This document shows, one piece after another, positions 61,991 through 64,000 of a DNA stretch of 64,000 bases (position 1 is the first letter of the stretch; the number at the start of each line of letters is the position of its first letter). The notes beneath the pieces are model-generated. The model was given only the letters and a program-made list of their open reading frames with translations, was not told the origin of the DNA and did no database searches. The stretch is from UBA3537 sp965658025 (GTDB taxonomy: Bacteria; Bacteroidota; Bacteroidia; Flavobacteriales; Flavobacteriaceae): positions 1 through 64,000 of the forward strand of contig CBFHQL010000003.1 of the NCBI GenBank assembly GCA_965658025.1, written 5' to 3'. Made by a program: the position numbers and the translations under genes.

Positions 61991-63247
61991 TTAAAGTTGA
62001 AAAGCCGTTTTAATTGCTTCTGTATAATCCAGTTTTTCCCACGTAAAAAGCTCTACATCTAATTCTCGTTTTTCGCCATTGGGCAGGTAAAATACTTTTT
62101 CTACAGTTTCGTTTGTACGTCCCATATGACCATAAGCAGCGGTTTCGCTGTACATCGGTGAACGCAATTTTAGGCGTTGTTCAATGGCCGCTGGGCGTAA
62201 GTCAAAAAGAGTCAAGATTTTTTGTGCAATAGCGCTATCGCTCAGGTCTACATTGGCCGTACCATAGGTATTTACAAAAACCCCCATAGGTTCGGCGACG
62301 CCAATAGCGTAACTTACTTGTACCAAAATTTCCGAGCACACCCCAGCAGCAACCATATTTTTGGCAATATGACGCATGGCATAAGCCGCTGAACGATCCA
62401 CTTTACTTGGATCTTTACCTGAAAATGCACCTCCACCATGCGCACCTTTTCCACCGTAGGTGTCTACAATAATTTTGCGTCCCGTAAGTCCAGTATCGCC
62501 ATGAGGGCCACCGATTACAAACTTCCCAGTTGGGTTGATGTGGTAAGTGATGTCTTCATTAAAAAGTGCTTGAGTTGCTTTTGGTAATTTTGAAAGTACA
62601 CGAGGAATCAAAATTGTTTTGATATCTTTCTTAATTGTATCAAGCATTTCTTTTTCATCCTCCGAAAAATCATCGTGTTGAGTTGAAATGACGATAGAAT
62701 CAATGCGCAAAGGCACATTATCGTCGCTATATTCAATAGTGACTTGACTTTTAGAGTCGGGGCGGAGGTAGGTGATGTCTTTATGTTCACGACGAAGGGC
62801 TGCAAGTTCTTTAAGCATACGATGCGAAAGTTCCAAAGCCAACGGCATATAGTTTTCGGTCTCGTTGGTGGCATAGCCAAACATCATACCTTGGTCGCCA
62901 GCGCCTTGAGCTTCAGGAGTCTCTTTGTCCACTCCTCTATTGATATCGTCTGATTGCTCATGAATGGCAGAAAGTACGCCACACGAATTGCCATCAAACA
63001 TATACTCGCCTTTTGTGTAGCCAATTTTGTTGATGGTATCTCGGGCAATTTTTTGTACGTCCAAATACGTTTTGGACTTTACCTCTCCTGCCAAAATGAC
63101 TTGTCCTGTGGTGACCAAGGTTTCACAAGCCACTTTAGATTGTGGGTCAAAAGCCAAAAAATGGTCAATAATCGCATCACTGATTTGGTCTGCAACTTTA
63201 TCAGGATGTCCTTCGGAGACACTTTCGGATGTAAATAAATAGCTCAT
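61991..63247 (-). CDS. metK: S-adenosylmethionine synthase
   Basis: 418 residues from ATG 63247 (MSYLFTSESVSEGHPDKVADQISDA); the TTG two codons earlier is rejected. Signatures: GAGDQGMMFGYA (ATP site), GGPHGDTGLTGRKIIVDTYG and GGGAFSGKDPSKVDRSAAY. It makes SAM from methionine and ATP. Its leader holds a SAM-II-like riboswitch, so expression should be repressed by its own product. Confidence 0.97.
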   Translation of the reverse strand: MSYLFTSESVSEGHPDKVADQISDAIIDHFLAFDPQSKVACETLVTTGQVILAGEVKSKTYLDVQKIARDTINKIGYTKGEYMFDGNSCGVLSAIHEQSDDINRGVDKETPEAQGAGDQGMMFGYATNETENYMPLALELSHRMLKELAALRREHKDITYLRPDSKSQVTIEYSDDNVPLRIDSIVISTQHDDFSEDEKEMLDTIKKDIKTILIPRVLSKLPKATQALFNEDITYHINPTGKFVIGGPHGDTGLTGRKIIVDTYGGKGAHGGGAFSGKDPSKVDRSAAYAMRHIAKNMVAAGVCSEILVQVSYAIGVAEPMGVFVNTYGTANVDLSDSAIAQKILTLFDLRPAAIEQRLKLRSPMYSETAAYGHMGRTNETVEKVFYLPNGEKRELDVELFTWEKLDYTEAIKTAFQL

Positions 63248-63300
63248 AATCAAATGGTTATGAAGATAAATAAGTGCAACAAGCTAAAGGAATTGGTACT

Positions 63301-63350
63301 GTTTTAGCTTTTTTTTGTGAGGTTGCAATCAGATCAAATTTATCCTCTTT
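63301..63350 (-). promoter_or_regulatory. SAM-II-like riboswitch in the metK leader
   Basis: On the minus strand: P1 GAGG (63347-63344), a loop with AAAUUUGAUCUGAUUGCAA, P1' CCUC (63322-63319), an A-rich joining segment and GCUAAA (63308-63303). The order UUGCA, P1', A-run, GCUAAA is that of SAM-II. Loop CUG can pair with the CAG just after GCUAAA, giving the pseudoknot. P1 is short (4 bp). GCUAAA also lies in an 8-bp inverted repeat AAGCTAAA/TTTAGCTT, a competing hairpin that could be the switch. It sits 54 nt before the ATG. Confidence 0.75.
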
Positions 63351-63361
63351 ATATAATGCAG

Positions 63362-63369
63362 CAAATTTA
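63362..63369 (-). promoter_or_regulatory. -7 element of the metK promoter
   Basis: TAAATTTG on the minus strand, exact match to TAnnTTTG. The implied start near 63355 places the riboswitch at the very 5' end of the transcript. Confidence 0.55.
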
Positions 63370-63452
63370 GAGATAATAATGCAAAAAAAAAATCTTTCAT
63401 CAGCATATATGATTTAACAGGGATATTTAATTAGATTTACAGCACATTTGAT

Positions 63453-64000
63453 ATGATAAAGTTCAGAATTACATATTTCTTTTTTTGTTTAATTTTTTGG
63501 AGCCATGCTCAAGAGCAAAAGTCTTTCAGCTACATAGATTTAAATGTCTATACAGGAAATATTGCGCGTCATAACGACAATATTACACACTTGATTCAGG
63601 AGCACCCCAATGGTTTGATTTTGGGCTGGAACAAGCGTGTTTCTGGTGAAAAAGCTTGGCATCAGCGCTATAACCTTCCTGAATTTGGTGTGTCCTTCAG
63701 TGCGCAAAATTTCAACAATGAAACTTTGGGGAATGCGTATGGATTGCATGCACATTATAACTTTTATTTTTTAAAACGACGCCTAATGTTGCGTGTAGCA
63801 CAAGGGGTTTCATATGTAACAAATCCCTACGATAAATATGAAAATCCAAAAAATATCGCTTTTGGATCTCATCTGTTAAGTGGAACTTACTTAATGCTCA
63901 ATTATACACGCCCTCAATTGTTTGGTCCTGTAGGAATTCAGGCGGGTGTAACCTTATTGCATTTGTCCAACGCAAGCATAAAAGCACCCAATACGAGTAT
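63453..64000 (+). CDS. PagL/acyloxyacyl-hydrolase-like outer-membrane lipid A deacylase (3' end outside window)
   Basis: 182 residues visible, still open at the window end. The signal peptide is MIKFRITYFFFCLIFWSHAQ. The rest is a beta-barrel pattern with HLIQEHPNGLILGWNKR, AYGLHAHYNFYFLKRRLMLR and AQGVSYVTNPYDKYENPKN. The LLHLSNASIKAPN segment carries the His-x-Ser-Asn motif that holds the catalytic His and Ser in PagL-type lipid A 3-O-deacylases. It would trim acyl chains of lipid A in the outer membrane. It is divergent from metK. Confidence 0.78.
   Translation, partial: MIKFRITYFFFCLIFWSHAQEQKSFSYIDLNVYTGNIARHNDNITHLIQEHPNGLILGWNKRVSGEKAWHQRYNLPEFGVSFSAQNFNNETLGNAYGLHAHYNFYFLKRRLMLRVAQGVSYVTNPYDKYENPKNIAFGSHLLSGTYLMLNYTRPQLFGPVGIQAGVTLLHLSNASIKAPNTS

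Noticed and set aside
63283..63312. Plus-strand terminator (AAGCTAAA/TTTAGCTT followed by T-run)
   Set aside because: No plus-strand gene ends here. On the minus strand the same inverted repeat overlaps the SAM-II tail, so it is better explained as a competing fold in the metK leader.

Overview
The window is a chromosomal piece of a marine-type member of the Flavobacteriaceae (Bacteroidota). The evidence is AT-rich DNA, type IX secretion tails (types A and B) with a PorP/SprF partner, SusC/SusD pairs, GLPGLI proteins, promoters of the Bacteroidota form TTG-N-TAnnTTTG, and a laminarin-type beta-glucan utilisation locus. No rRNA, tRNA, CRISPR array or insertion sequence was found.

Layout. 1-2690: end of a large adhesin-like type IX cargo plus its PorP/SprF protein. 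2851-5150: a GT-C-like membrane protein and a DPM1-like glycosyltransferase. 5200-8126 (minus): a collagen-like surface protein interrupted by a 100-N assembly gap, a signal-peptide-less type IX tail, and a SnoaL/ABM lipoprotein. 8390-17399: a complete arginine operon (GNAT, argG, argC, proC, argD, argF', argB, argE, argH) preceded by a 31-codon Arg-rich leader peptide, which suggests attenuation. 17396-20300 (minus): SulP transporter, beta-carbonic anhydrase and a DUF2490 protein. 20411-21414 (minus): a TetR regulator and a small membrane protein.

21511-26263 is the most unusual region. An OmpA/TSP3 outer-membrane protein, a LytS-like sensor kinase and a LytTR response regulator are followed by two tandem, related, apparently non-coding RNA genes of about 65-72 nt. 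The OmpA promoter and both RNA promoters carry tandem 20-bp repeats, each array ending exactly 22 bp before a -7-like element. I infer a LytTR-controlled regulon of one envelope protein and two sibling sRNAs. The sRNA core is complementary to the regulator's own 5' leader, which would close a feedback loop.

26617-41699 is a polysaccharide utilisation locus: a membrane-tethered propeller/HTH regulator, SusC, SusD, a glycan-binding lipoprotein with a recently duplicated module, a PKD lipoprotein, GH16, GH3 and a second GH16. Together these should bind, cut and import beta-1,3-glucan.

41689-57298 is mainly housekeeping: kdtA, a DegT aminotransferase, an amidohydrolase, lspA, fabD, folA, thyA, a nucleoside transporter, a bifunctional-nuclease family protein, etfA/etfB, pdhB, a membrane pyrophosphatase and a deoxynucleoside kinase. 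A perfect 24-bp palindrome lies between etfB and pdhB. 57401-61917: two GLPGLI proteins and a TonB-dependent-receptor-like protein. 61991-63369 (minus): metK behind a SAM-II-like riboswitch. The window ends inside a PagL/acyloxyacyl-hydrolase-like gene.
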